DNA from: Lysobacter enzymogenes
Lineage (GTDB): Bacteria > Pseudomonadota > Gammaproteobacteria > Xanthomonadales > Xanthomonadaceae
Assembly (NCBI RefSeq): GCF_017355525.1
Contig: NZ_CP067395.1
Coordinates: forward strand, 124,001-188,000
Direction: 5' to 3'
DNA length: 64,000 nt
The notes under the pieces: generated by a model
Told to the model about the DNA's origin: nothing
Database searches by the model: none
The model's input: the letters and a program-made list of their open reading frames with translations, nothing else
Part shown: positions 8,565 through 17,246 of the stretch, in pieces
How positions within the stretch are numbered: the stretch's first letter is position 1
Layout: every line of letters begins with the position of its first letter
Position numbers and translations under genes: made by a program

Positions 8565-9000
8565 CTTCGCGCGCAAGCCGAAAAGCGTCGCGCGCGAGGC
8601 GTTTCGGCTTGCGCGCGAGCGGTGGCCGGTCGCCCGCAAGCCGCGCCGCCCCGGCCGCAAGCCCGCGCATCCCAGCCGCAAGCCCCCGCCGCTTGCGCGC
8701 GCGCTGCCGATTCTTGCGCGCAAGCGTTCGCACCTTGCGTTCGCAAAGCGCGCAGGCTTGCGCGCAACCGCTGCGGCTTGCGCGCAAGCGGCGGGGGCCT
8801 GCGCTTGCTGCGCCAAGGCTTGCGCGCAAGCCGATGTGGCTTGCGGGCGCAAGGCGTGCGGTGTTGCGCGCAAGCCGTGTGTGTCGCGCGCAAGCCGCGC
8901 GGGCTTGCGCTTGGGTGTCGGCGGGCCACGCGCAAGGCGCGACGGCTTGCGGTTGGGGCGCGGCGGCTTGCGCTCGGGGCGCCGCGGGTTGTGCGCGCGG
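8565..9000. repeat. Field of CTTGCGCGCAAG palindromes and half-sites
   Basis: Roughly 430 bp densely filled with GCAAGC/GCTTGC motifs in both orientations, many of them GCGCAAGC or GCTTGCGC. Perfect 12-14 bp palindromes lie at 8713-8724, 8776-8789 and 8818-8831. Spacing is irregular, so it is not a tandem or CRISPR array. Long open frames on both strands here encode only low-complexity Ala/Arg/Cys-rich strings produced by the repeat. The region lies just before the gene at 9063. Confidence 0.75.
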
Positions 9001-9062
9001 TTCTAGGCTGCGCGGGCCGGCCGCTGCGGCCGGCGCACATCCCCCGACTGCCAAGGACTGCC

Positions 9063-9545
9063 ATGAACCAGAATCTGATCGACCTCGCCCTGTCCGCCGA
9101 ATCGCTGACCGCCATCGACGAGGCGCTGAGCGTGCTGGAAACCCAGCTCGCCGGGCTGGTGGCGCTGCCGCTGGACCAGCGCCGCCAGCTGACCAAGATG
9201 GGCGACAAATCCGAAGCCTTCTGCCGCCAGGCGCTGCACGTGATGGGCGAGAACCCCGGCATCCTGCCGCGCAATTTCGACCTGGACGCGCTGCGCCGCG
9301 ATCTGGCCTTGCTCGACCAGCTGCGCCCGCGCGCGCTGCGCGTGACCCGCCTGCACGAGAAGCTGCGCGATACCGAAACCGCGTTGGGCAGCGATCTGAT
9401 GGCCAACGGGTTGGAGGGTTACGCGTTCCTGAAGATCGCCGGCAAGGGCGAGGGGCTGGAGGCGCTGCGGCAGATGTTGTCGGCGCGGTTCAATCGCACG
9501 CCGGCCAAGCGCGCGGAGCCGCCGGCGGAGTCGCCGCAGGCGTAA
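9063..9545 (+). CDS. Conserved hypothetical protein
   Basis: 160 residues from the ATG at 9063, with AAGGA upstream. The sequence contains LTKMGDKSEAFCRQAL, NPGILPRNFDL, GSDLMANGLEGYAFLK and LSARFNRTPAK, blocks I recall from a family of about 150-170 residue bacterial proteins of unknown function. It is predicted all-helical and cytoplasmic. A terminator follows directly. The dense palindrome field sits immediately upstream and could affect its expression. Confidence 0.75.
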   Translation: MNQNLIDLALSAESLTAIDEALSVLETQLAGLVALPLDQRRQLTKMGDKSEAFCRQALHVMGENPGILPRNFDLDALRRDLALLDQLRPRALRVTRLHEKLRDTETALGSDLMANGLEGYAFLKIAGKGEGLEALRQMLSARFNRTPAKRAEPPAESPQA

Positions 9546-9560
9546 GGCGCTGCAATCACC

Positions 9561-9589
9561 CACAGGCCCCGCCTTGCGCGGGGCCTGTG
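9561..9589. terminator. Intrinsic-type hairpin between convergent genes
   Basis: A perfect 12-bp stem (CACAGGCCCCGC at 9561-9572 and GCGGGGCCTGTG at 9578-9589) with a 5-nt loop lies between the convergent genes ending at 9545 and 9616. The T-run after it is weak. Confidence 0.6.
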
Positions 9590-9615
9590 CGTTTCCGGCG
9601 TCGCCGGCCATCGGC

Positions 9616-10437
9616 TCAGCCGTACACGATCGCGGTGATGCCGTACGTGCTCATCGGCTGATTCACCAACACCCCGATGGTGTTGTCGGCATAGAACGCC
9701 TCGCGCAGCGGCCCGTGGCTGCGGTCGTCCTGGCCGATCGAGATGCCGCGCGCCTGGGCGTAGTACTGGCAGTACATCGGCGGCGGCCGCGGGCCGTTCT
9801 TGCGCTGCGCTTGCACGGCGACGAAGAATCCTTCCAGGCTCTGGAAGCCGATCCCGCCGAACAGGGTGAAGCCGACGCAGTCGTAGTTCTTCTTGTCCAG
9901 CGGATTCATGATCGGCTTGATGCCGGGAATGGTCGTCTTCAGCGGAAACAGGTTCGGCATGCCGTTGGGGCCGTAATAGATCTGCAGCTCCTCCAGGTCG
10001 GCGGCCGAGTTGTTGAACAGCAGGCCGCGCAGGTGCAGCTTGATGTTGAACAACGCCACCAGGTCCATCACCAGGGTGTACAGCGAGATGCCGATTCCGA
10101 TCTCGGTCATCGCCGCGCCGGCGATGCCTTCGATCAGGTCGGTGGTGAAGCTGCTGCCCGGGTAGTTCGGGTCGTCGGGAATGTCGGGCAGGGTGTATTC
10201 GCGGGTGGAGATGATGCCGGTGGTGTTCTGGTAGGTCGCCAGCAGCCGGTTCATGTCGACGCCGGGGCGCAACCCTTGTTTGAAGGCCTCGTGCGCGGAA
10301 GTCAGGGTGGCCAGGAACGTGGTCACCGCGGCGCCGGCGGTGCGCTCGTTCTTCAGGCCTTCGATCAGCGTCTTGAAGGCGGCGCTGTCCTTGCGGATCC
10401 AGGTGACGTGCGAGTACTGGCAATCGGGATAGCTCAT
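9616..10437 (-). CDS. Unknown protein, 273 residues
   Basis: Starts at the ATG at 10437 (MSYPDCQYSH). No family is recognised and there is no signal peptide. The middle (about residues 105-140) has a hydrophobic stretch with alternating small residues (GIAGAAMTEIGIGISLYTLVMDLVAL split over two helices). The C-terminal half looks beta-rich, with FTLFGGIGFQSLEGFFVAV and a repeated tyrosine/glycine character. It could be an effector or toxin-like protein, but nothing supports a specific function. Codon usage matches the chromosome. Its transcript would start in the 226-bp gap shared with the divergent acetyltransferase gene. Confidence 0.65.
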   Translation of the reverse strand: MSYPDCQYSHVTWIRKDSAAFKTLIEGLKNERTAGAAVTTFLATLTSAHEAFKQGLRPGVDMNRLLATYQNTTGIISTREYTLPDIPDDPNYPGSSFTTDLIEGIAGAAMTEIGIGISLYTLVMDLVALFNIKLHLRGLLFNNSAADLEELQIYYGPNGMPNLFPLKTTIPGIKPIMNPLDKKNYDCVGFTLFGGIGFQSLEGFFVAVQAQRKNGPRPPPMYCQYYAQARGISIGQDDRSHGPLREAFYADNTIGVLVNQPMSTYGITAIVYG

Positions 10438-10664
10438 GGGGCGGCGGTCCTGTGGGTGGCGGCCGGGGCGAGGCCTCACCGACAAACGCTGCGGCCCTGC
10501 GCGAACGGCCACGGGGCGCGAAGCACGCGTGGCGGCAGCGGTCTTAGGCGGTGAGAACCGGCGGTGTTCTAGTCCGCAGCCGCGCGAGGCGTGCGAGGGG
10601 AGGCGGGTGTCGGGCTCCCGCGTTCGCAGCCCGATGCGTCCTTTCCGAATCTTTCTGGTCCGCG

Positions 10665-11306
10665 ATGACGATCTCTCACCTCGATCCGCACTTGGTTTTC
10701 GCATGGCAGGCGGCGCACTCGCTGGCGCGCGGCGCGCCCGCGCCGGTGCGCGAACGCGGCGGTTTCCGGGTGGATACCGGATCGGAGAAGGAAGCCGTGC
10801 GCTGGGTGTTTCCGCGCCTGTGCGATGGGCTGCGCGAGGTGGCGCGCGAGGTTACGGCGCCGCGGCATTACTTGAAGTTGTGCGGGACCGATGAGGAGTT
10901 GCGCAGCGCGTTGCCGGAATGGTGGCAGATGCAGCCGGCCAATTACTTCATGACCACGGCGGTGACCGCGGCTGCGACGAAGCCGTTGCCCGATGGCTAT
11001 GCGATGGAACTTCAGCGCGATGGCGCGGTGGTTCGCGCCTGCGTGTTCGCGCCGGGCGGCGAGCTGGCCGCCAGCGGTTACGCGGCGGAAACAGCACAGG
11101 CCTTCGTTTACGACCGCATCGAGACGGCCGTGGCGCATCGGCGCAAGGGGCTCGGCATTGCGGTGATGGCCGCGCTCGGCGCGGCGAAGGCGTCTGCGGC
11201 GAGCGTGTCGTTGCTGGTCGCGTCGGAAGACGGCCGCGGGCTGTATGCGGGCCTGGGCTGGGCGGTGCTCGCGCCGTTCGCCACGGCGGTGATCGCCGAG
11301 GGCTGA
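10665..11306 (+). CDS. GNAT-family N-acetyltransferase
   Basis: 213 residues from the ATG at 10665. The acetyl-CoA loop of the GNAT fold is visible as AHRRKGLG followed by helix IAVMAALGAAKA; the last strand reads LLVASEDGRGLYAGLGWAVL, the usual GNAT C-terminal Y-x-x-x-G-W/F. The N-terminal 110 residues are less conserved and probably form the substrate side. The substrate is unknown. An upstream in-frame GTG/ATG would add arginine-rich residues that look non-coding. It precedes the arsenic operon but is separated from it by its own spacer. Confidence 0.75.
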   Translation: MTISHLDPHLVFAWQAAHSLARGAPAPVRERGGFRVDTGSEKEAVRWVFPRLCDGLREVAREVTAPRHYLKLCGTDEELRSALPEWWQMQPANYFMTTAVTAAATKPLPDGYAMELQRDGAVVRACVFAPGGELAASGYAAETAQAFVYDRIETAVAHRRKGLGIAVMAALGAAKASAASVSLLVASEDGRGLYAGLGWAVLAPFATAVIAEG

Positions 11307-11476
11307 GCGCTCTGCCGGGTGGCGGCTGGGGACCAGCGCGTTTTTGTGAGAGGACTTCGGCGTGGCCGTGTTGTTTGCGCGAGCAGCCCGCCCGTGGGTG
11401 CGTGGGCTGGGCGTTGACATGGCCAGGGCGGCGCGACGCCTCGGCCCGTGCGTCGCTCGCGACTCACTCTTGTACT

Positions 11477-11494
11477 CTACAAGTATTGTTGTAG
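11477..11494. promoter_or_regulatory. ArsR-type operator
   Basis: CTACAA (11477-11482) and TTGTAG (11489-11494) form a perfect inverted repeat with a 6-bp spacer, 10 bp before the arsR start codon. It lies in an AT-rich patch within GC-rich DNA. Its position fits autorepression by the downstream ArsR. Confidence 0.65.
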
Positions 11495-11504
11495 TATTCG
11501 CGCC

Positions 11505-11852
11505 ATGAACGACGACACCGCCGTCCAGGCGCTTTCCGCTCTCGCCCACGCCGACCGCCTCGCGGCGTTCCGCCTGCTGGTGCGCGCGGGGCCCGAGGGT
11601 TTGGCCTCGGGCGAGATCGCCGAGGCGCTGGCGATCGCGCCGACCCGCATGAGCTTCCATCTGTCCGCGCTGGAGCGGGCGAAGCTGCTGCGTTGCCGGC
11701 GCGACGGGCGCCGCATCGTGTACGCGGCCAGTTACGACGACATGCGGCAGTTGCTCGCGTTCCTGACCGAGGACTGCTGCGCCGGCAATCCGCAGATCTG
11801 CGCGCCGCTCGCCGACTTCGTCGCGGCCTGCGATGCGAAGACGTGCAGTTGA
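11505..11852 (+). CDS. arsR: ArsR-family arsenic-responsive repressor
   Basis: 115 residues with a winged-helix core: an N-terminal ALSALAHADRLAAFRLL helix and a recognition region PTRMSFHLSALERAKLL. Metal-binding cysteines are near the C-terminus: EDCCAGNPQIC, then a final C near the end. A CC-x6-C arrangement outside the classic ELCVCDL site resembles the Acidithiobacillus-type ArsR that binds As(III) with C-terminal cysteines. It should repress the arsR-C-H-B operon through the dyad just upstream and release it with arsenite. The start is the first ATG after the operator. Confidence 0.88.
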   Translation: MNDDTAVQALSALAHADRLAAFRLLVRAGPEGLASGEIAEALAIAPTRMSFHLSALERAKLLRCRRDGRRIVYAASYDDMRQLLAFLTEDCCAGNPQICAPLADFVAACDAKTCS

Positions 11853-11984
11853 GCGGCGGTTAGCGGTTCCGGGTTCGTTCTTCCGCGCCGGCGCCGCGCA
11901 CGCGGCGTTCCGCGGCGCCAATGCTTCGCGAAATGGGTGCCGGCGACGTCGGCGCCTCGTCCCGACTCGACCTGAGGTTGCGCC

Positions 11985-12398
11985 ATGTCCGTCACGATCT
12001 ATCACAACCCCGATTGCGGCACGTCGCGCAACGCCTTGGCGATGATCCGCGAGTCGGGGGAAGACCCCGTCGTCATCGAGTACCTGAAGACGCCGCCGTC
12101 GCGCGAGACCTTGCAGGCGCTGATCGCGGCGATGGGCCTCACGCCGCGCGCGCTGTTGCGCGAGAAGGGCACGCCTTACGCGGAACTGGGCCTGTCCGAT
12201 CCTGCGCTGGGCGACGAGGCCTTGCTGGACGCGATGATGGCGCACCCGATCCTGATCAACCGGCCGATCGTGGTGTCGGATAAAGGCGCGGCGCTGTGCC
12301 GGCCGTCGGAGCGGGTGCTGGCGCTGTTGGCGCATCCGCCGGCGTCGTTCGTCAAGGAAGACGGCGAAGTGGTGACGCGGGCGGGAGCGTCGGCATGA
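11985..12398 (+). CDS. arsC: Glutaredoxin-type arsenate reductase
   Basis: 137 residues, ArsC of the E. coli plasmid R773 type. The catalytic Cys lies in [10 protein letters not shown] (C11 or C12 depending on the start), and the arsenate-binding arginine region LINRPIVV is present. It reduces arsenate to arsenite using glutathione and glutaredoxin, feeding the ArsB efflux pump encoded downstream. It ends in a 4-bp ATGA overlap with arsH, which indicates translational coupling. Confidence 0.92.
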   Translation: MSVTIYHNPDCGTSRNALAMIRESGEDPVVIEYLKTPPSRETLQALIAAMGLTPRALLREKGTPYAELGLSDPALGDEALLDAMMAHPILINRPIVVSDKGAALCRPSERVLALLAHPPASFVKEDGEVVTRAGASA

Positions 12399-13144
12399 GC
12401 GCGGCGATGCCGATGGAGAGGGCGCCGGACGCGTCGGCGGAACTGCCGAACATCGATCCCGCGCAGTGGGTCGCGATCGACGCCGCCGCGCTCGCCGCGC
12501 CGGGCGATCCGACGCATCCGCCGCGCATCCTGATCTTGTACGGCTCGTTGCGCGAGCGTTCGTACTCGCGCTTTCTCGCGCAGGAAGCCGCGCGGCTGCT
12601 GCGCCGGTTCGGCTGCGAGGTGCGGATCTACGATCCGCGCGACCTGCCGTTGCCCGACGGCGCAGCGCCGGAGCATCCCAAGGTGCAGGAGCTGCGCGCG
12701 CTGGCCGATTGGTCCGAGGGCATGGTGTGGGTGAGCCCGGAACGCCACGGCGCGATGACCGCGATCCTGAAGGCGCAGATCGACTGGATTCCGCTGGCCG
12801 TCGGTTCGCGCCGGCCGACCCAGGGCAAGACGCTGGCGCTGATGCAGGTGTCCGGCGGCTCGCAGAGCTTCAACGCGGTCAACCAACTGCGCACGCTCGG
12901 CCGCTGGATGCGCATGGTCGCGATTCCGAACCAGTCGTCGGTGGCCAAGGCGTTCCAGGAGTTCGACGAGGCCGGCCGGATGAAGCCGTCGGCGTATTAC
13001 CAGCGCGTGGTCGATGTGTGCGAGGAACTGGTCAAGTTCACCTGGCTGGTGCGCGGGCGCTCGGCTTATCTGACCGACCGCTATTCCGAGCGCGTCGAAA
13101 GCGCTGAAGCCCTGTCCCTTCGCGTGAGCCAGGGCGCGATCTGA
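12395..13144 (+). CDS. arsH: ArsH organoarsenical/NADPH-dependent FMN reductase
   Basis: 249 residues. The flavodoxin-like phosphate loop is [13 protein letters not shown], and the downstream [23 protein letters not shown] block is diagnostic of ArsH. ArsH proteins are FMN-dependent oxidoreductases that oxidise trivalent methylarsenicals or reduce quinones. The start at 12395 overlaps the arsC stop as ATGA. The N-terminus of about 40 residues before the flavodoxin fold is usual for the family. Confidence 0.92.
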   Translation: MSAAMPMERAPDASAELPNIDPAQWVAIDAAALAAPGDPTHPPRILILYGSLRERSYSRFLAQEAARLLRRFGCEVRIYDPRDLPLPDGAAPEHPKVQELRALADWSEGMVWVSPERHGAMTAILKAQIDWIPLAVGSRRPTQGKTLALMQVSGGSQSFNAVNQLRTLGRWMRMVAIPNQSSVAKAFQEFDEAGRMKPSAYYQRVVDVCEELVKFTWLVRGRSAYLTDRYSERVESAEALSLRVSQGAI

Positions 13145-13203
13145 GGCGCGCTGCGCTGCGTGCTGCGTCTCCCGATCTTCGCCGCCATCTGCCCGAGCGC
13201 CGC

Positions 13204-14508
13204 ATGCTTGCCTTCGCCATTTTCGTCGTCACCCTGGTTTTCGTCGTCTGGCAGCCGCGCGGGCTGGGCATCGGCTGGTCGGCGCTGGCCGGCGCGGCGG
13301 TGGCGCTGGCCACCGGCGTGGTGGGCTGGCACGACGTCGGCACGGTCTGGGCCCTGGTCTGGGATGCGACGTTCACCTTCGTCGCCTTGATCGTGATTTC
13401 GCTGATCCTGGACGAGGCCGGTTTCTTCGCCTGGGCCGCGTTGCACGTCGCGCGCTGGGGCGGCGGCGACGGGCGCCGGCTGTTTCCGTTGATCGTCCTG
13501 CTCGGCGCGGCGGTCGCCGCGGTGTTCGCCAACGACGGCGCGGCGCTGCTGCTGACGCCGATCGTGCTGGCGATCGTGCTGCGGTTGAACGTCGCCCCGG
13601 CCACGGCGATGGCGTTCACGGTCGCCTGCGGTTTCATCGCCGACACCGCCAGCCTGCCGCTGGTGGTGTCGAACCTGGTCAACATCGTCAGCGCGCAGTT
13701 CTTCGCGGTGCCGTTCGACCGCTATGCGGCGGTGATGGTGCCGGTCAATCTGGTTTCGGTCGGCGCTACGTTGCTGGTGCTGTGGGGCTGGTTCCGGCGC
13801 GATATCGACGTGCGTTACTCGCTGCAGGCGTTGCAGGCGCCGGGCGAGGCGATCCGCGACGCGGCGGTGTTCCGCGCCGCGTTTCCGCTGTTGGGCGGTT
13901 TGTTGCTGGCTTACTTCGCGACCGGCCCGCTCGGCGTTCCCATCGCGGCGGTGACGGGAGCGGCGGCGTTGCTGCTGGTCGCCATCGCCGGCCGCTGGAC
14001 GCGCGGCGGCCGCGGCGCGCGGATCGCGGTGGGGCGGGTGCTGCGCGGCGCGCCGTGGCAGATCGTGCTGTTTTCGCTGGGGATGTACCTGGTCGTCTAC
14101 GGCCTGGGCCATGCGTGGCTGACCGGCGCGGCGAGCGCGCTGCTGACGTGGCTGGCGGCGCAGGGCACGCTGGCGGCGACGGTCGGCACCGGCTTCGCGG
14201 TGGCGGCGCTGGCCTCGGTGATGAACAACATGCCGGCCACGCTGGTGGGCGCGCTGGCCATCGACGCGGCGCAGGCGCCGGCGCTGACGCGCGAGCTGAT
14301 GGTCTACGCCAATGTGGTCGGCAACGACCTGGGGCCCAAGTTCACCCCGATCGGTTCGCTGGCGACGCTGCTGTGGCTGCACGTGCTGGCCGGCAAGGGC
14401 CAGCGCATCGGCTGGGGCGCCTACATGAAGGTGGGGCTGGCGCTGACCCCGCCGGTGCTGCTGGCGGCGTTGCTGGCGCTGTGGGTCTGGCTGCCGTTGC
14501 TGCGCTGA
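13204..14508 (+). CDS. arsB: ArsB arsenite efflux permease
   Basis: 434 residues with about 11-12 membrane segments; ArsB-type sequences include FVALIVISLILDEAGFF, FANDGAALLLTPIVLAI and SVMNNMPATLVGALAI. It exports arsenite or antimonite across the inner membrane, driven by the proton gradient. It completes the operon after arsR-arsC-arsH, 59 bp after arsH. It converges with the gene ending at 14528. Confidence 0.92.
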   Translation: MLAFAIFVVTLVFVVWQPRGLGIGWSALAGAAVALATGVVGWHDVGTVWALVWDATFTFVALIVISLILDEAGFFAWAALHVARWGGGDGRRLFPLIVLLGAAVAAVFANDGAALLLTPIVLAIVLRLNVAPATAMAFTVACGFIADTASLPLVVSNLVNIVSAQFFAVPFDRYAAVMVPVNLVSVGATLLVLWGWFRRDIDVRYSLQALQAPGEAIRDAAVFRAAFPLLGGLLLAYFATGPLGVPIAAVTGAAALLLVAIAGRWTRGGRGARIAVGRVLRGAPWQIVLFSLGMYLVVYGLGHAWLTGAASALLTWLAAQGTLAATVGTGFAVAALASVMNNMPATLVGALAIDAAQAPALTRELMVYANVVGNDLGPKFTPIGSLATLLWLHVLAGKGQRIGWGAYMKVGLALTPPVLLAALLALWVWLPLLR

Positions 14509-14527
14509 GGCCCGGCCAGCGCCGCGC

Positions 14528-15229
14528 TCAGGGTTTGAAGACGGGCTCGGTGCGGACGTACGACGTCCAGACATCGGCGCCGAGTTCTTCGGTCAGCCGC
14601 GCGATCAAGGCTTGCGCGCTTTCGCGCAGCGCCCGCACCTGCTGGACCAGCGGTTCGCGCGGGACGCGGATCGCCAACTGCGCGTCGTCGTCGTCGGGGT
14701 CGCTTTCCAGGAAGTACACGGCGCCGTCTTGGGCGTGGATCTTCATGTCCCAGCCTTGCTCGACGTCGTAGAACACTTCGCCGCTGTCGGTTTCCGCCAG
14801 CGCCTTGAGCACGCGGTCGATCTCGGAGTAGCTGTCGTACCAGGGAAAGGACACGCTGGTCTGCCGGTCCGCGTTCCACAGCCACAGCCGCAACCAGAAG
14901 CAATGGCGGATGGAATTGAACGGGCGGCCGTGTTCGCGGGCGAGACGCACGATCTGCCGGTAGTAGTCCGCCAGTTCGCGTTCGTGCCCGAGCGCTTCGG
15001 CGGCGGTGACGACGGTTGCGTGGGCCACGGGAATGCGCGGCGCGGACAGCGGCACGGTCAACCGTTCCAGGTCGTTGGGGTCGGCCGGGTGGTCGGGGCC
15101 GTAGTAGAAGCGGTCGTGGATCAGGAAGCACAGGTTCGCTTGCAGCGAGGGCAGGTCCTGGGTGTGCGGGAGCCAGTCGGGCGTGGGCATGGGCGGCAGG
15201 ATCGGATGGGGTGGGCGTTGCGCGGACAT
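14528..15229 (-). CDS. Unknown cytoplasmic protein
   Basis: 233 residues from the ATG at 15229; a second ATG at 15190 (MPTPDW) is equally possible. The sequence is rich in Trp and acidic residues: SFPWYDSYSEIDRVLKAL, GEVFYDVEQGWDMKI and FLESDPDDDDAQLAI. There is no signal peptide and no membrane segment. I recognise no family; the general look is of a small immunity- or SMI1-like alpha/beta protein, but this is only an impression. It is transcribed toward arsB and separate from the MFS operon. Confidence 0.6.
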   Translation of the reverse strand: MSAQRPPHPILPPMPTPDWLPHTQDLPSLQANLCFLIHDRFYYGPDHPADPNDLERLTVPLSAPRIPVAHATVVTAAEALGHERELADYYRQIVRLAREHGRPFNSIRHCFWLRLWLWNADRQTSVSFPWYDSYSEIDRVLKALAETDSGEVFYDVEQGWDMKIHAQDGAVYFLESDPDDDDAQLAIRVPREPLVQQVRALRESAQALIARLTEELGADVWTSYVRTEPVFKP

Positions 15230-15288
15230 CGGGCGATGCGGACGACGTCGAGTGTCGGCGATCGCGTCCGATGCGCGCAATCCGGTGG

Positions 15289-16695
15289 CTAGCGGCCTCC
15301 GCGTTTGCCGGACGCCGCCGCGCCGCTGTCGCGGAGGCAGGCGCGCGACAGGACGATTGAGAGCGACAGCGCCGCGATCGAGACATAGCAGACGATGCGC
15401 AATCCGCTGTCGATGCCGCCTGCGCTCAGCAACAGCCCGCACAAGGCCACGCCCAAGGCGGCGCCGGTTTGCCGCACCGCGTTGAGCACCGCCGCGGCGG
15501 TGCCGGACTGCGAGCGGTCGACGCTGGCGAGCACCAGGGTGGTGGTGGCGGGCATCGCCACGCCCATACCGGCGGGAATGGCGACGAATGCGGGCAGTAT
15601 CCACAGATACGCGCCGTCGGGCGGCAGCCTGCTCAACCAGACGAAGCCGAGCGCGCAGAGCGACAGGCCGGCGAGGATCGCGAAGCGGAAGCCGCGCTGC
15701 GCGAGCACGCGGCCGCTGGCGAGGTTGGCGGCGATGAAGGCGGCGGCGAGCGGGACGTAGGCGAGGCCGGCCTGCAACGGGGTGTAGCCGGCGGACTGTT
15801 GCAGGTACAGGCTCATGGCGAAGATCAGGCCGTAGTAGGACAGGCTGATGGCGATGGCGGACGCCAGGGCGACGCTGAAGTTCGGCGCGCCGAACAGGCG
15901 CAGCGGCAGCATCGGTTGCGCGCTGCGCGATTCCACGGCGAGGAAGGCGAGGCCGCAGACGGCGGCGAGGGCGAAGCCGGCGAGCACGAGCGGGTGATCC
16001 AGGCCCAGCCGCGGCGTTTCGATGATCGCGCCGATCAGGCCCAGCAGCGCGAGGACGGCCAGGGTTTGCCCGGCGAGGTCGAGGCGCTGGTTCGGTTTGC
16101 GCGGGGTTTCGCTCAGGCGCCACGCGAGCGCGATGCCGAGCGCGCAAATCGGCAGATTGACGAGGAAGATGCTGCGCCAGCCCAGCGTTTGCAGCAGCGC
16201 GCCGCCGGCGAGCGAGCCGGTGGCGGCGGCGAGCGCGCCGGACGCGGTCCACAGCGCCATCGCGCGCGCGCGCCGCGGCGGGTCGTCGGCGTAGGCGTGG
16301 TTCAGCAGGGCCAGCGAGGCGGGGACCATCGGTGCGGCGAACAGGCCTTGCACGGCGCGCGCGGCGATCAGTTGGGCGACGGTTTGCGCGGCGCCGCAGG
16401 CGGCCGATGCGATGAGGAAACCGCCGAGGCCGATCAGGAAGCTGCGTCGCGCGCCGATGCGGTCGATCCACGCGCCGGCCGAGAGCAGCAAGGACGCGAA
16501 CAGCAAAGTGTAGGCGTCGACCACCCATTGCAGGCCGGCGAGGTCGCTGCCCAGGCGCGTCGCCAGTTCGGGCAGGGCGACGTTGACGATGGTGACGTCG
16601 AGTTGCACGACCATGAAGCCGAAGCAGGCGGCGAGCAGGACGGGGCTGCTCGCGGCGGCGCTCGATGCTGCGGAGGTTTGCGGGTGGGCCGACAT
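15289..16695 (-). CDS. MFS drug exporter, DHA2 (EmrB/QacA-like)
   Basis: 468 residues and about 14 predicted membrane helices. Motifs include LDVTIVNVALPEL in TM1 and WVVDAYTLLFASLLL, both typical of DHA2 drug:H+ antiporters, and WRSIFLVNLPI between TM5 and TM6. The start at 16695 has a GAAGG ribosome site; the alternative at 16725 overlaps the previous stop as ATGA and would add ten residues. It is the last gene of an operon with the hotdog and phosphotransferase-like genes. Confidence 0.85.
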   Translation of the reverse strand: MSAHPQTSAASSAAASSPVLLAACFGFMVVQLDVTIVNVALPELATRLGSDLAGLQWVVDAYTLLFASLLLSAGAWIDRIGARRSFLIGLGGFLIASAACGAAQTVAQLIAARAVQGLFAAPMVPASLALLNHAYADDPPRRARAMALWTASGALAAATGSLAGGALLQTLGWRSIFLVNLPICALGIALAWRLSETPRKPNQRLDLAGQTLAVLALLGLIGAIIETPRLGLDHPLVLAGFALAAVCGLAFLAVESRSAQPMLPLRLFGAPNFSVALASAIAISLSYYGLIFAMSLYLQQSAGYTPLQAGLAYVPLAAAFIAANLASGRVLAQRGFRFAILAGLSLCALGFVWLSRLPPDGAYLWILPAFVAIPAGMGVAMPATTTLVLASVDRSQSGTAAAVLNAVRQTGAALGVALCGLLLSAGGIDSGLRIVCYVSIAALSLSIVLSRACLRDSGAAASGKRGGR

Positions 16696-16721
16696 CGGCT
16701 GCCTTCGGTCAGGGAGTGTGG

Positions 16722-17246
16722 TCATGCGGGCTCGCCGCGCGGCGCGCTCGACCACGCCACCTCCACGTGCCCGCGCACCGGCGCCTTGCCGGTGGCGTCG
16801 ACGGCTTTCATCGCGATGCGCAGGCGGCCGTGCGCGGCGGCGCGGATCGCGGCCATCTGTTCGGCGTCGAGGCTGGCTTGTGCGCAGACGTGGCCTTGCA
16901 GCGGTTTGCGGAAGTCGGCGCTGACGCTTTTGGCGACGAGGTGGGCGCCGCGCGCGGTGTGTTGCGCGGCGACCAGCGCGGCGGCGTATTCGCCGGCCAG
17001 CGCCGCGGCCATCGGGTGCACGGCGCCGGCGCGGTTGCGCAGGCGGGCGTGGTCGGCGACCAGGATCGAGACGCGGCCCGGGTCGATGTGCACGATGCGC
17101 AGGCCGTGGGTGCGGAAGTAGCGGCTCTGCCGCGCCAGCGCCCACGACACGATGCGGTAGCGCCAGGGCTCGGGCAGGCGCGACAGGCGCTGCAAGGCGC
17201 GGGGCAGGTCGCTGAGGATGCGCTGGTGCCAGGACGGGCTAGCCAC
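16722..17246 (-). CDS. DUF4442-like hotdog-fold protein (putative thioesterase)
   Basis: 174 residues. The layout of an N-terminal helix and R-N-R-A-G-AVHPMAAALAGEYAAAL, with VSADFRKPLQGHV later, matches the DUF4442/PaaI-like hotdog family, in which the helix packs under the sheet and an N/H pair lies at the active site. A thioesterase function is inferred from the fold. It overlaps the upstream gene by 8 bp and may overlap the downstream MFS gene by 4 bp, so it is part of one operon. Confidence 0.7.
   Translation of the reverse strand: MASPSWHQRILSDLPRALQRLSRLPEPWRYRIVSWALARQSRYFRTHGLRIVHIDPGRVSILVADHARLRNRAGAVHPMAAALAGEYAAALVAAQHTARGAHLVAKSVSADFRKPLQGHVCAQASLDAEQMAAIRAAAHGRLRIAMKAVDATGKAPVRGHVEVAWSSAPRGEPA

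Noticed and set aside
8267..9406. Long Arg/Ala/Cys-rich open frames on both strands, resembling histone H1-like tails
   Set aside because: They are produced by the CTTGCGCGCAAG repeat read in several frames. There is no ribosome site and no lysine-rich PAKKAA pattern.
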